Part shown: positions 23,132 to 34,980 of the stretch, piece after piece
Layout: every line of letters begins with the position of its first letter
Position numbering within the stretch: position 1 is the first letter of the stretch
DNA from: Marsupella aquatica
Taxonomy: Eukaryota > Marchantiophyta
Direction of reading: 5' to 3'
Assembly: GCA_973895155.1 (NCBI GenBank)
Contig: OZ316893.1
Coordinates: 8,618,001 to 8,682,000, forward strand
DNA: 64,000 bases
Program-made: the position numbers and the translations under genes
Notes under the pieces: generated by a model
Database searches by the model: none
What the model saw: only the letters and a program-made list of their open reading frames with translations
What the model was told of the DNA's origin: nothing

Positions 23132-24276
23132 CTAAATCTCCACCTCTACTTTCATTCGATGGATTACATGCCAAGAAGTAAACTCGCTTTCATCTACATC
23201 TGTATGAACTTCATTGCAATAGTCCTTTGTGATGAATAAAGGATATGCAGGAATGGCTTTTTTCATGAGTTCAGGCTTTGAAAAACAAGCCAAAAGCTCA
23301 CTGCTAAGTTCCATCATTGGAGGCATAATCTCAATAAAACTCTCCACCACTGGCCAGAAGTGTTCACAGAAAATAACAAAAATAATTTCAAACAGTAATT
23401 GATGTGCACATTGCTCATAGAGCAATTCTAACTGAACCACAGTAGGATCCCGTGTTTGTGATATCTTCAACTTGTTATGGTAGAAGCTCACAAAATGATT
23501 ACCTTTTCTTTCTTGCTAGTTCACTAATGGGCCAATTGCCCTCATGACATTTTTCAATGCAGATCGTGTATCTGACCTCTTCATTGTATATTTATCATTC
23601 CATATTTCTTCCACAAACAATTGAACAAAAGATCTATCTTTCTCTGGAACACCTCCTTTCATCCGACCTCCAATGATTTCATCACCATCCATCCAAATCT
23701 CCACCCTTGATGAAATATTCATCTTGTAGAAAGGCTCGATCATCGGTCTCCAGACTATAATTCGATTTGCCCAAGGTGTTTCCAAATCTTCCTCAATTAA
23801 ATAGTTGGAGGAAAATCTACCAACAAAATTGGAAGATTTCTTGGTGAAATTTGTAAACTTTATACGGGATTTTCCAAATTTCTGGTAATGATCTTTCTTA
23901 CTTCTTAGATACATGTCTGGATCAGTTCAGAACTTTCGTATCCGATCTGATAAGCCTCTCCCAACAGATGATAGATTGTAACGATTCATTATCATATGAT
24001 TGATGCTACTCCATTCTTTTTCATCAAACCAAGCAATCCAACTTCCATCTCTTCTTAAACTGTAAAAACCATCAAAAAAGGTTGACTGATTTCCTTTTAG
24101 GTTTCCCTCGGATAATATCTGTACTCCATATTCAAAAAGATAGTATTCGCCCAACAACCACTTACATAGAATTTTTGTATGAAAATGTCCTGCTTTCCCA
24201 CCAGCTTTTTGAGCAAGCTTGATGATTTCACAGAAATAAAGAGATGCTGCAGAGAACCTCTCGGAAGATACCTTCA
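23132..24276 (-). pseudogene. Broken gene of unknown family, 380-codon frame
   Basis: A single reading frame runs on the minus strand from a probable splice acceptor (AAAAACAG before 24276) to a TAG at 23132-23134. It is interrupted by a TGA near 23925 and a TAG at 23516-23518. All three segments keep the same frame, so these are nonsense changes rather than frameshifts. Recognisable words are GEYYLFEYGVQILSEGN, SWIAWFDEKEW, LETPWANRIIVWRPMIEPFY, VEIWMDGDEIIGG and CEHFWPVVESFIEIMPPM. I do not recognise the family. An intron-bounded start and plant-like codon use suggest it was once an exon of a host or transposon gene. It lies just upstream, same strand, of the integrase-like gene, and the MITE separates them. 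Confidence 0.55.
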
Positions 24277-24299
24277 CTGTTTTTTTGCCCTATAAAAGA

Positions 24300-25230
24300 A
24301 AAAAGATTTTCATCTTAAAATTGCAGTAAAAATAACAAATATAAACCTATGATGAGTATCAAATATGCTAAACATTTTGGACACAAAACACAGCCATAGA
24401 ATATAGACTGTATCGGCCACCGGATAATGAGGTTTCTTCCACTATACGGGAAGTCACGCCCCCAGTAGGTCAACTATCAATATATTCACCTGACAATGAA
24501 TTGGCCTCACAAAATGTGTACTGGTTTCAAATATATTCCAAACATTTTCTGATCTCAAAGTATATTAGTAGTGAGAAAATATCTTACCTTTAGAATTGGA
24601 GTCTCTCTTTTTTTTGTTTGTTTTTTTTGTCTTTCAGTCCTTCCATATTGACTAACATGTAAAATGATTTAAATTCTCAATGATTTGTCAAACTATGTGC
24701 AATAGAAAGACTATCACCTAGGAAAAAGCTTAAATTTAGAATGAATTCTTGTCATCCCAGTTCAAAAATTATGTTGGACGGCAAGCAGCCACAAAGCTAG
24801 CATTAGTCCACCATCCAAAATGTGAATCGCAAAGATTTCTCCTATGGTAGTATGTAACATACCTAAAAATTGAAGATACGGTGTATCAGGTAGGGTGTCA
24901 TCCAGTGCACAAACTTAACAATGGAAGACTTGATTTTAGAGTCAACGCTGCATCTGTAAAAACGACTTGTAACGGACAGGGCATAATGAGCTCATGGACA
25001 AACAAACTGAAATAACACAACCTAATCCAAAGAGATAAATTTAGAAAGCCTTATTTCACTTACAAATCTTCCTCCGTTGAAGATTGTGAATAGAACATCC
25101 ACATCAACAATGGTGGTGGTCTTGTCAAACGCCATGGTGATCGGGATATTGAAATCAATAGTATTGGACCTAAGGAAACCTATGACCCTCTCAGATTTTC
25201 TAGGGCAGCATTCTCATGATGAAATGCACT
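24300..25230. other. Intergenic AT-rich sequence
   Basis: No exon I can support. It could hold introns or earlier exons of the broken gene at 23132-24276. Confidence 0.3.
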
Positions 25231-25249
25231 CAAACTTTGCCAGAAAATG

Positions 25250-26515
25250 ACACCTAAAAAAAGATGTGAGTTGCTCAAATTTTGTAGGGCAACATGTGCT
25301 GCACAGAATGCACTCAAACTTTGCCCCATCTTAGAAGAAAGAGTCACAACTGTGCTGGCAAAGTTTCAGGGAAAACCAAGCTCAGAATCAAAACTGAAAA
25401 AACAAAATGATCAAGAGATACGAACTCGATAAAATTTGACCTAAAAAAACTTTGAGTTGCTCCAATTTTGTAGGGCAACATTTGCTGCACATAATGCACT
25501 CAAACTTTGCCAGATCTTAGAAGAAAGAGTCACAACCGTGCTGGCAAAGTTTTAGGGAAAACCAAGCTCAGGATCGAAACTGAAAAAACAAAACGATCAA
25601 GAGATACGAACTCGATAAAATTTGACCTGAAAAAAGCTGCGAGTTGCTCGAATTTTGTAGGGCAACATTTGCTGCACAGAATGCACTCAAACTTTGCCAG
25701 ATCTTAGAAGAAAGAGTCACAACCGTGTTGGCAAAGTTTCAGGGAAAACCAAGCTCATAATCAAAACTGAAAAAACAAAATGATCAAGAGATACGAACTC
25801 GATAAAATTTGACCTAAAAAAAGCTGCGAGTTGCTTGAATTTTGTAGGGCAACATTTGCTGCACAAAATGCACTCAAACGTTGCCAGATCTTAGAAGAAA
25901 GAGTCACAACCGTGCTCGCAAAGTTTCAGGGAAAACCGAGCTCAGAATCAAAACTGAAAAAACAAAACGATCAAGAGATACAAACTTGATAAAATTTGAC
26001 CTAAAAAAAGCTGCGAGTTGCTTGAATTTTGTAGGGCAACATTTGCTACACAAAATGCACTCAAACTTTGCCAGATTTTAGAAGAAAGAGTCACAACCGT
26101 GCTGGCAAAGTTTCAGGGAAAACCGAGCTCAAAATCAAAACTGAAAAAACAAAACGATCAAGAGATACAAACTCGTTAAAATTTGACCTAAAGAAAATTG
26201 CGAGTTGCTTGAATTTTGTAGGGCAGCATTTGCTGCACAGAATGCACTCAAACTTGCCAGATTTTAGAAGAAAGAGTCACGACTGTGTTGGCAAAGTTTC
26301 AGGGAAAACCGAGCTCATAATCAAAATTGAAAAAACAAAATGATCAAGAGATATGAAATCGACAAAATTTACCTTATAAAAAGCTGCGAGTTGCTCAAAT
26401 TTTGTAGGGCAACATTTGCTGCATGGAATGCACTCCAAACTTTGCCAGATTTTGGAAGAAAGAGTCACGACTATGTTGGCAAAGTTTCAGGGAAACCAAG
26501 CTTAGAATCAAAATT
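25250..26515. repeat. 187-bp satellite, seven units
   Basis: GAGTTGCT words start at 25268, 25454, 25641, 25828, 26015, 26202 and 26388, so the period is 186-187 bp with little drift. Units are highly similar throughout (shared TTTTGTAGGGCAACATTTGC and CAAAGTTTCAGGGAAAACC). Because 187 is not a multiple of three, the frames read through it change register each unit and are not genes. Divergence rises toward the right end, and the last unit is truncated near 26515. Confidence 0.95.
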
Positions 26516-27004
26516 TGACTTAAGAAACACTACGACTCCTGAATTTTATACGACTACATGTGCATTGATAAAATTGACTAAAAGTTTCCAAGATATTGAG
26601 CAAATAATGCCAACTCTTCTGGAAAATATTCAAGAACAACTGATCTTAGCATCCATATTGAAAAATATGGAGCATGGATCATTAAAATCCAGTAAACCAT
26701 AAAAAACCAAACACAAATTGAAGGCAAAAAATAGACTTTAGAAGTATGTAGTAAAGTCATGTTTAGTTGGCATTATGGAATATGACCAAAAAATGAGAGC
26801 TTTAGCTTGCATTTAGAGGGGTTGTTTCCCTAATGGTTTGGCAAATAAAACCTTATTATATTGAAAGGCTTGAGAGATTTTATTTTTTCTTGATTTAGTG
26901 AAAGTAATGGACAATCTTACTCAAGAGGTGATCCGGATCTTGTGGTGGGCATTATGCTCCAAGAATGTCCTGAAAAATACAAATGGAAAACTTGCAAAGG
27001 GCAT
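26516..27004. other. Anonymous AT-rich sequence
   Basis: Nothing recognised between the satellite and the second MITE. Confidence 0.35.
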
Positions 27005-27012
27005 TAAGAAAG

Positions 27013-27293
27013 CTCAGGCGGTTGACTATCAACAATCTTAAGAACCACGTGCGATCCAAAATAGGTATTTTTCATATAAATTAGCTAAATTTTTTAAAAG
27101 CGTAGGAAGTAAAAGAAGGTATTATAAACCTATATTTGTAGAATATTCTCTAATATATACCTTTTATAAAGTAAAATAGGTCATTAGTATTGAAAATAGA
27201 GAATATTTTTAAAATATTCCTATTATAAAATAGGTGTGTTTATATTAGGCTAGGATCACACGTGGTACCCCAAAATATACACTAACCCCCGAG
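27013..27293. mobile_element. hAT-like MITE, copy 2
   Basis: A 281-bp copy of the element at 22721-23007, same orientation, with strong similarity along its full length. TAAGAAAG flanks both ends exactly (27005-27012 and 27294-27301), an 8-bp target-site duplication different from that of copy 1, which proves independent insertion. Ends read CTCAGGCGGTTGACTA and CTCGGGGGTTAGTG, slightly more degraded than in copy 1. Confidence 0.93.
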
Positions 27294-27301
27294 TAAGAAA
27301 G

Positions 27302-28114
27302 GAACATTTTGGATGGATCTTACCTTGAATCAAAAGCACGTGAACTGTGATTAGATAGAGAAGACTCCACTAAAGACCTGCATAAATTCTGAATAAACGA
27401 GCGACCACGAAATAATTCTACTTTCCTTTTGAGCCCTGGTACACTATCTAGCTTTAGGATGTTACATGGCTGATAGATTAATTAGCTCTGGTGAAAAAAC
27501 AATGAAACTGCCCCCAAGGCCTTGTATCCTAACAAAGTGAGCAATACATTCATTGAGAAAGACAAGTTTGAAATACAAAAGGAGGGAAGAAGTTGAAGGA
27601 CGAAGAATAGTGCTTGGAGGAATTCTCAAGTTGTAACTTTGTTATGCATGTGGACCTAGAAAAGCGATGGATATAACACTAAATGTTGTGATTAGATATA
27701 GTGTTGGTATACAAATAATTCAAACACTATTTCACAAGTGTACATGAAAAAATGTGTCATGTGTCGTCTAAATTAGTTTGCATGAAATGGGTGTAAGGTA
27801 TATTGATGTCTTGCAACTAAAGTCTACTTCTGCTATTTATATGACTTCCTGAGGACTCACCTACCATGGTCACATGAGTGACTTTTTGACTAGTCACTAA
27901 CATGTCTTTATGTAATCTATAAAAATCTTGGGATTAAATGTCTTGTAATTAGCATGACACCTATAGGCCACTAACAACTGAAGTATTGCCAGGTCACTTA
28001 TAATTCAAAAAGAGATATTTTCTCTTAGTGTCATTTTAGCCAATGGTTCCCCATTGCTTCCTTGCTTCCCAGCTTGCATGTTTTACTAGTTAATCCATTA
28101 TAATATTTCCAAGG
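27302..28114. other. Anonymous intergenic sequence
   Basis: No gene or repeat recognised. Confidence 0.35.
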
Positions 28115-30190
28115 GTAACTACACTCTTTACAGTATGTAGTCTCACAGACTCTAATTACTGTGAGGTTATATTTGAGGTAAGTGACGGTAATTAGGGTGT
28201 GTGACACTAATATAGTATGACACTAATTGTGGTCACAAGTCAAATAGTGTCACACATACTTAAAGTTAAAAACAAAGAATGGACAATAGTTAAAATTTGC
28301 TTATAAAAAAGCTAAAAATGTGCACAATATTTGATTACAATTTACAAAACTTACTACTCATTCAAACATTGAGAAAACTTCAGAAACTTATAACTCCTTT
28401 CATATAGCATGCTCATCCTGGAACATGCTTGCTCATCCTGGAACATGCTTTACATTTTGTCTTGTAGTGATATTAAGTGGACAAAATTAAAGAGTAAGAC
28501 TAGAATACATATTAAATGTGAATGAAATCAAATAATATAAATAAAGTACATACAATAAAAGCACATAGTGACCAATGGAAAGTACAATTTCATTACACAA
28601 AGTTGCTACGAGTTGTGCACAATGAAATCAAATAATATCAATAAAGCTCATGCAATAAAAGCACATAGTGACCAATGGAAAGTACAATTCTATTACACAA
28701 AGATACTATGAGTTGTGCACTTATTTCAGTGTGTCTTATTAATGACTCTTATTCAATAAAAACCATAAACTTAGGAAAGAAAGACACAAGGGGAGCTTAA
28801 GACAAGATGTGCTGACATTTCTTAGAATCATTCCTCTCACTCATGAGTATACTTAAAAGCGGTAGAAAATGAAACCCTTAGTTTTCTCTCTAGGACTTAA
28901 CGAAGTTTACAAATCATACAAATTAAGGGGGCTGCCAAAATAAATTCAAAACACTATAGAATACCAAAAATTTAAAGGGGTCCAAAAATGAATTAAAAGT
29001 CTATGTGATACAAAGGATGCCCCTTGTTAAGGTACATTCAAATAAAAATTCATGATACACAAATATGAATAAGACAAAACATGAGAGTTGGATTCACCAT
29101 ATAGCAGCTTCAAAAATTTAGCTTCAGAAACTTATAACTCCTTTCATATACTACTCAAATATTGAGCAAACTTCAGAAATTTATAACTCCTCCTCACATT
29201 TGCAGTTTGGGGTACTCTTGAAACACATTGAGCAAACAAGATCTCTTTGATTCACTTTAATCAACTATGAATAGTAGATGTTGTCTCACATAAGCTACAA
29301 ACTAACATTTTTTCACTCTCCTACAATCTGTCCCATGTGTCTCATCCTTGCAAGACATTGTACAGCCCCAAGAGAAGAGGGTTGAGCTGGCTCTTCACCT
29401 GGGTCACCAATATCAGGAGCCACTTCAACAGTAGCATCACTGTCAAGGCCAACTCGACTCCTTTAAAACTTCACTCGATATTTCGTTATGATATTCTGAA
29501 GCTCAGGTGTAAGTTGATTTTCAGACTATAAACCATTGACATTTAGAGACAAACTGGTGTTTATCATTGAATTTTGTGCATAAGACATGTCATGTCTGTC
29601 AACAGAACTGTTCACCTCAGCTACAAAGTCCCTTGCCAATGTCAAAAATCAATGTTTGCCTTCATGTTTGCCTGGATTTATCAATTTCCCAGATGTGCCC
29701 TGTGTCCCAATCCCCACATTTTTTAAGTCTTCATTTACCATTTTTTGAAATGCAACGAGGATAACCCAAACGAGATGCAAACTAATTACCAGTGACATTT
29801 TCGTATAGTTGTGATTCTCTTTCCCTTGTGCTAGCAAATCCAACTATGACGGCCAATCCATTCCCACCATGTTATAAATCTATCAACCTCCTTTCACAAA
29901 GACTAACAAGATAAAACACAAAGAAACTTTCTAAGAAATACACACAAAGAGATATTGTTGGTAGTTTGGATAACTTTGGAGTGAGAGCAGTTTAGGGTAA
30001 TAACAGTGTCACCTCTAATTATCAGTATTTTTCAATATATAATTTATTTTTCAAAATTAAGGGTGGCGGTATATAGTGTCACTTGGCTGAAAATCAAGAG
30101 CTACCCCTAATTAGTGTGTGTGCGTGTGACACTATTTGTTAGTGACACTAATTGTTTTGTGACACTAAATACTGTAAAGAGTGTAGGTAG
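28115..30190. mobile_element. Putative 2.1-kb terminal-inverted-repeat element
   Basis: The left end, TACACTCTTTACAGTATGTAG, is matched inverted at the right end (complement TACACTCTTTACAGTATTTAG). Both subterminal zones are packed with GTGACACTA and TAGTGTCAC words (28185-28255 and 30080-30170). The interior has no transposase. It includes a 100-bp direct tandem duplication at 28521-28720. The flanks show no clear long target duplication; a TA dinucleotide beside CACTC on each side would fit a Tc1/mariner-like element, but this is uncertain. Confidence 0.55.
28521..28720. repeat. 100-bp tandem duplication
   Basis: Two adjacent, nearly identical 100-bp units (shared AAAAGCACATAGTGACCAA and GAGTTGTGCAC). 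A separate 20-bp duplication (GCTCATCCTGGAACATGCTT twice) lies just upstream at about 28410-28450. Confidence 0.9.
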
Positions 30191-30725
30191 AAAAGTGAAC
30201 AGCCGCATTTGTTCAATTCACAAAAAACATTATGTTTTATTTAGTTATCCCAAACTATAATACAAGGTTGCGGTTTTTTTTCCATGGTCGTCATTCAAAT
30301 ATGGCGGCCTGTTTTCAGTGGGAACAAAGCAAATTGGGGAAAAAGGGAGCAAGAGCCGCAAATCAAAAAAGATTGCGCTGAGTAAATGGCATATAGCGCG
30401 AGGTGGCAACCAAGCGCGGGAATTCAGGGAGATGAGTCCCTGCATTGTCATTCAATGCACCTCGATTCTCCCCCATAGCCCACCGGAATACTCTCTCCAT
30501 TTTTGTGTCTCACTGCAGTTTCAGGCCAGCCCCATTTTTGGGTCCCCCTTCAATTTTGAGGAGGGCACAGATTTTTGAGGAGTTCTAATGCTTGACATTT
30601 TTAACTTATTCAAAAATGACATAAAACTATAATATCAATTTTAAAAATATGAATATATTTTTTAAGATAAAATATAAAATTATTCTAAAATATTTAATGG
30701 TAATGAGCATGGAGAATTGACGCAT
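30191..30725. other. Anonymous intergenic sequence
   Basis: No supported gene. Confidence 0.3.
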
Positions 30726-30830
30726 AGAACTAGTGTGTGACCTAGTGGTATTGGAGCTCAGTTGAGACTACGAGGTGATGTGTTCAAGGCACATGACAGG
30801 CAACTTTTCTTTCCTTTGATTGAGAATGAA
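30726..30830 (+). mobile_element. Possible SINE, diverged copy
   Basis: GGAGCTCAGTTGAGACTA followed about 20 bp later by GTGTTCAAGGCAC resembles the A/B box head of the SINE family at 3182, 46725 and 52297. The downstream TTTTCTTTCCTTT also fits. No target duplication was identified. Confidence 0.4.
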
Positions 30831-33122
30831 CGTTAGAGGGGGCGAGGGTGTCCAATTGTATTTGAAAATAGAAATGGCAAATGAGATATATATGAGGGGT
30901 TCAAGTAATTTGGAGATAGAAAAAATAACAAAGGAGACACCCATCAGAGCCAGGCATAAAAATGAAATTAGTACGAGGACCCCTTGAGACAGATAAACTT
31001 GAATACATTCAACAAATTGGATCAATGAAAGAACACTCTTGCCCATCCCTTCATTCATAGTGGAAATGAGAGCTACGGGTATATATATCTGGAGTTGTGG
31101 TTTAAGGGTTTCCCAATCTGCAAGACATTTGCCTACTCCATCTATTAGTAGGAGGAATTGCCAAATAATGTAAGTAGCAGGATTTGTTTGTAACTTGCAA
31201 GAGGGATTTAATATATCTACTAAATTCACCAAAAACTGGCTTGGGTGAGGGGGCAAATTGCCAGATCTAAGAGTATAAGGGTAGCCATTAGCTTTGTCAT
31301 GTTATCTCAAGTCATCAAGCCATTCCCTTTGTCATCTCAAGCTATCTAAAACGTACCATCTACAACTTACTGCGGTTACCAGTGCTTGGAAACCCAACAG
31401 TTTGTTTTTACTTTATCAAATATTTATTACAAAACTTTGGAAACCCAACAATTTGTTACTTCACCAAATACTTATTACAAAAACTTGGAAGCCCAACAGT
31501 TTGTTTCTACTTCCTCTAGCAATGTTTATTTAAAAATCTTTTAAAATTAGAAAAATCTAACATTTAATGAAAAACACTGATATATCAATTCTAGAACTTC
31601 CAAGTGTTAATTACTCTTTACCTCATTGTTTGTTTCAACTTTACTCTTCAGTTTTTTTATCATTTTTACAGTTACCGGGATTGACAGTTTTTTTTGCCTT
31701 GTCACAAACACAAACCATCAGGTTTTGTTCTTCTTTCACATCTAGATTTTCTTGTTTGTGGCCATTCCTGCTGATGTGGCTCAACGTGGTGCCAGGGATT
31801 TTGGAAGGAACTTCCCATGGGGGTCTGTAAATAATGTCCAAAAAAATTGGACTTGGGGATATGAACCAAGGATGCGCCATATAGTAGCAACAAAAAAGTT
31901 GAGGAGACATGATCACATAAAAAACCATTTATCTCCTAAACCATTTATGGTAAGCACACATCTTATTGTATAAGAAGCAAAACTTTAATCATGAAATTTG
32001 TTTTCAAATCAATAGAAAACCTAGAAGCCAACGGCAGTCTACCACCCTACAATTAATCACTCAATCACGTATATTTTCTACATACAAGGTTGGAAATAGT
32101 CTAAGTTGGCTACCCTGGGAAACAAGTGTACCAAAGGTGCTGTGTTTGACACATTTGTCAAGACACTCAAAGAATTCAGACCCATGCTTGCACCTTGCAA
32201 ACTTTCAAAACCTGTCAATTGGAGCACACTTACCACTCCTGGCCCTGTTGTCTTCTCTACCACACTTTTGGACTTCATAGGGGCCTTCTGCTGGGTTGGT
32301 TTTTGTGCCTTTTTCATAGGGGCTTTCGTTTGTCTTACTGGTTTCTCAGCTTGTTGCACAAGGCTTTTCTTCTCTTGTCAACACCACCTCTAATATTGTT
32401 TGCCTTTTGACTTCTAACCTCTTTTGTTGGCTTCTTGTGCTAACCTCTTTTGTTCGATTCTTCCTAAAACTGAAAGCAACTACCCACCAGGAACATGATT
32501 GGCACCTCACAACAATGGGCAGGTATAGGAAATTAACAAAAGAGGTTAATTTATCTCCCTGGCTCTCATGGGTGTTTCCTTTGTTATTTTTGCTATCTGC
32601 AAACTACTTGAATCATATATATCTCATTTACCATATTCATTTTCAAATACAAATACAATACTCCATGCTCGTTTTCGTCAATCCAATCCAAAGATATGCT
32701 AATCGAAGTTCAGGTGGATTGTGCTGCAAAAAAATTGATTTTTTGGCAGAAAAATTGCATTTTCTTTGGGGAAAACACGACTTGAATGTAGTGGCTATGG
32801 AGGCAAGAGAGGGAGTGGAGGGGAGGGGAGAATATGGAGGGGGAAGTCATGATTCTCACAAGCTACTCCACGCTCATTTTGACCTACCCGATGCAAAGAT
32901 ATATGACACGAAAGTTGAAGGTCTATTGTCATTGTCAACTCCCGTTTCCTTTGGCAAAATTGCAAATCCTGTATTCAAATCGCATTTTCTTTGGGAAAAA
33001 CGTGAGTGCAATGTTTGTGTTTTGCTCCTACCCTAAAAGCAAGGATTAGGAGGCGACGGGATTGATAGGAACGAACCAAGAATATCAGGGACAGGTTTTC
33101 AACAGTGGGAGAGGGCGGGCAG
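30831..33122. other. Intergenic with small repeats
   Basis: Contains a roughly 57-bp tandem repeat at 31385-31505 (shared TTGGAAACCCAACA and CTTATTACAAAA), and one member of a dispersed repeat at about 31765-31845. Several medium open frames at 31966-33049 show no family features, and I do not support them as genes. The copia insertion follows directly. Confidence 0.4.
31765..31845 (-). repeat. Dispersed repeat, member 1
   Basis: The stretch around GGTGCCAGGGATTTTGGAAG is the inverted counterpart of the sequence around CCAAAATTCCTGGCACC at about 43236 and about 57707. Similarity extends over at least 80 bp with the copy at 43200-43275. Confidence 0.6.
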
Positions 33123-33127
33123 GGGTG

Positions 33128-33551
33128 TGTTGGGTATTTACTCTTACGTCTAGGTTAGGTATGACGTGGTTGGTACAACAACGTGGGTTGGTACAACTAC
33201 GTGGTTAGGTACAACTACGTGATTAGGTACAACTATGTGGTTAGGTACAACTACGTGATTAGGTACAACTATGTGGTTAGGTACAACTAAGTTGCACACT
33301 ATATCATAAGAGGCATGTGTGCTTGAACAGGTCCCAGAACCAAGGCTCATTGTTATGGAGCCACTTGAGAGATAGGGAGAGCTTACACTGTGGAGACTCG
33401 GTATAGCCGACGGGCTTAGAGTTCAGTAAAGCTCTCTTGTGTGTTCCCGTGGACGTAGCCTCAAGGAGGTGAACCACGTATCTCTTGTGTCGACTATTGT
33501 GCGTTGGATGGTTCATGGGCTTGCCGTTGCGATCGTCGTCTATGCTCAACA
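33128..33551 (+). repeat. 5' LTR
   Basis: 424 bp, TG...CA ends. Positions about 33175-33290 hold an 18-bp minisatellite (TACGTGGTTAGGTACAAC and variants) in the upstream part of the LTR, where copia promoters usually keep enhancer repeats. A regulatory role is inference. Confidence 0.95.
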
Positions 33552-33553
33552 AT

Positions 33554-33565
33554 TGGTATCAGAGC
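33554..33565 (+). promoter_or_regulatory. Primer-binding site (initiator Met tRNA)
   Basis: TGGTATCAGAGC begins two bases after the LTR and is complementary to the 3' end of plant initiator methionine tRNA, the standard primer of Ty1/copia elements. Confidence 0.95.
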
Positions 33566-34122
33566 ATGCTTGGGAGGTGACGTGTGTTCGTGACGGGATT
33601 TCATGACGGTTTTTCCAGCGTTGAGTGTTGGTGGATTATCCAGAGTTCCATCGCATGGAACTTGGAGTTTATGGGCTCAACGGATAGATCAGGGCAAGAA
33701 CTTTCTAACGGTGTGAAGAAATCATTGAACGGAGCTCGTGGTGCAGAGAGATCTAAGTTTTCGTTGTTCTGGATTTTGTGAAGAAAGTTGGCAATCGACT
33801 CGGAGGGAGAAGCGTCAAGTGTTTTGACTCAACGGAGAGATTGAGGCAAGACGATTGTTTTTGAGTCCGGGATTGGCTCTTTGATGCAAAGAGGAAGGCT
33901 AAGCAAAATCAATTACCTTGTTGGACTTGGTGACGGCACCAAGTGCAATTGATCAACATTCGTTGTTGACAAGACGTGGAACTTGAAGCACGAGGATCAC
34001 CGCGGAGGTTTCAGGGGCAGAGAGAGGAGCAGGAGGAAGAGCACGTGACACCGATACCATCACCGGTGCGGCGTGTGGTGGAGGAAGCAGTACTACTACC
34101 GGAGCTCACGGTAAAGAAGAAG
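33566..34122 (+). other. Retrotransposon 5' leader
   Basis: Untranslated region between the primer site and the likely gag ATG. The gag frame is open from 33976 but has no ATG before 34123. Confidence 0.6.
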
Positions 34123-34980
34123 ATGGGGACTTTCAAGCTTGGGGGACCCAAGTATGAAGTGACAAAGTATGATGGGCGCTCTGACTACTTGCTATGGGAG
34201 AAGCAGGTGAAGGGAGTGCTTTATGCGTCAGGGATGGGCCAACTGCTGAGCCCTCGTGAAGACGATGTTGATGAGAAACAATGGGACCGCATGCAGGAGC
34301 AGGGAGTGTGGTGTGTTACACTCTATCTCATGCCTCCCATCATCAAGCAGTTAGGTGCACATAAGGATTGCATGTCCTTGTTTGCGGAATTGCAGAGCAA
34401 GTATCACCGCAAGGAGTTGTCGAACCGGCTCTACACTTCCTACAAACTGATGAGTTTCAGGATGAAGGAATCTGGTACGAAGTTGCAAGACCATGTGGAT
34501 GCTTTCAACGACATGGTCGTTGACTTGGAAAACCTTGGGGAGACTTTGAATGATGAGACGAAGGCTCTGCAGCTTCTTAGTTCATTGCCTCCATCTTACT
34601 AGTCCCTATCACGAGTGTTGTTGCATCGTGATAGGGATACCATTTCATACAATGACGTGGTAAGTTCTCTGCTTAGTGATGATCTTCAGCAGAAGATGCA
34701 CATCACGTCACAGCCTTCATCATCTGGAGCTGCCCTCAATGTTAACCGTGGGAGGAGTATGCAGCGACCAACTGGGGACCGTAGAACCCAATTTAGATCT
34801 AAATCCAGATCTAAGTCCAAGGGTAAATCCCCTCAGAGGAGGCAGGTGACATGTTGGAAGTGCAACCAAGTTGGACACTTCAAGCGAGACTGTAAGGGAA
34901 AGGCAGCGGAAACTTCATCGGCAAATGTGGCTAGGGCTGATGGAGAAGCTGATTTACTCAATGATGAGTATGTTTTATGA
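34123..34980 (+). pseudogene. gag: gag, interrupted by an amber codon
   Basis: The first in-frame ATG at 34123 starts MGTFKLGGPKYEV, followed by the usual copia gag region (YDGRSDYLLWEKQVK, LSNRLYTSYKLMSF). An in-frame TAG lies at 34600-34602 in a conserved LPPSY context. Downstream in the same frame is the CCHC zinc knuckle CWKCNQVGHFKRDC, which binds genomic RNA. The frame closes with TGA at 34978-34980, directly before the protease. Gag would form the virus-like particle. The TAG removes the zinc knuckle from any normal product. Confidence 0.9.

Noticed and set aside
25247-26468. Repeated basic proteins (MPDLRRKSHNRAGK type)
   Set aside because: They are translations of a 187-bp satellite whose period is not a multiple of three, so the frame changes each unit.
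25250-26515. CRISPR-like array
   Set aside because: Units are 187 bp with no short repeat/unique spacer structure, in a eukaryotic genome.
30737-30800. Functional tRNA gene
   Set aside because: Only A and B box-like words match; no acceptor or anticodon stem can be formed, and it belongs to the SINE family.
33150-33552. Two minus-strand frames duplicated at 38467-38866
   Set aside because: They lie wholly inside the LTRs and repeat only because the LTRs repeat.
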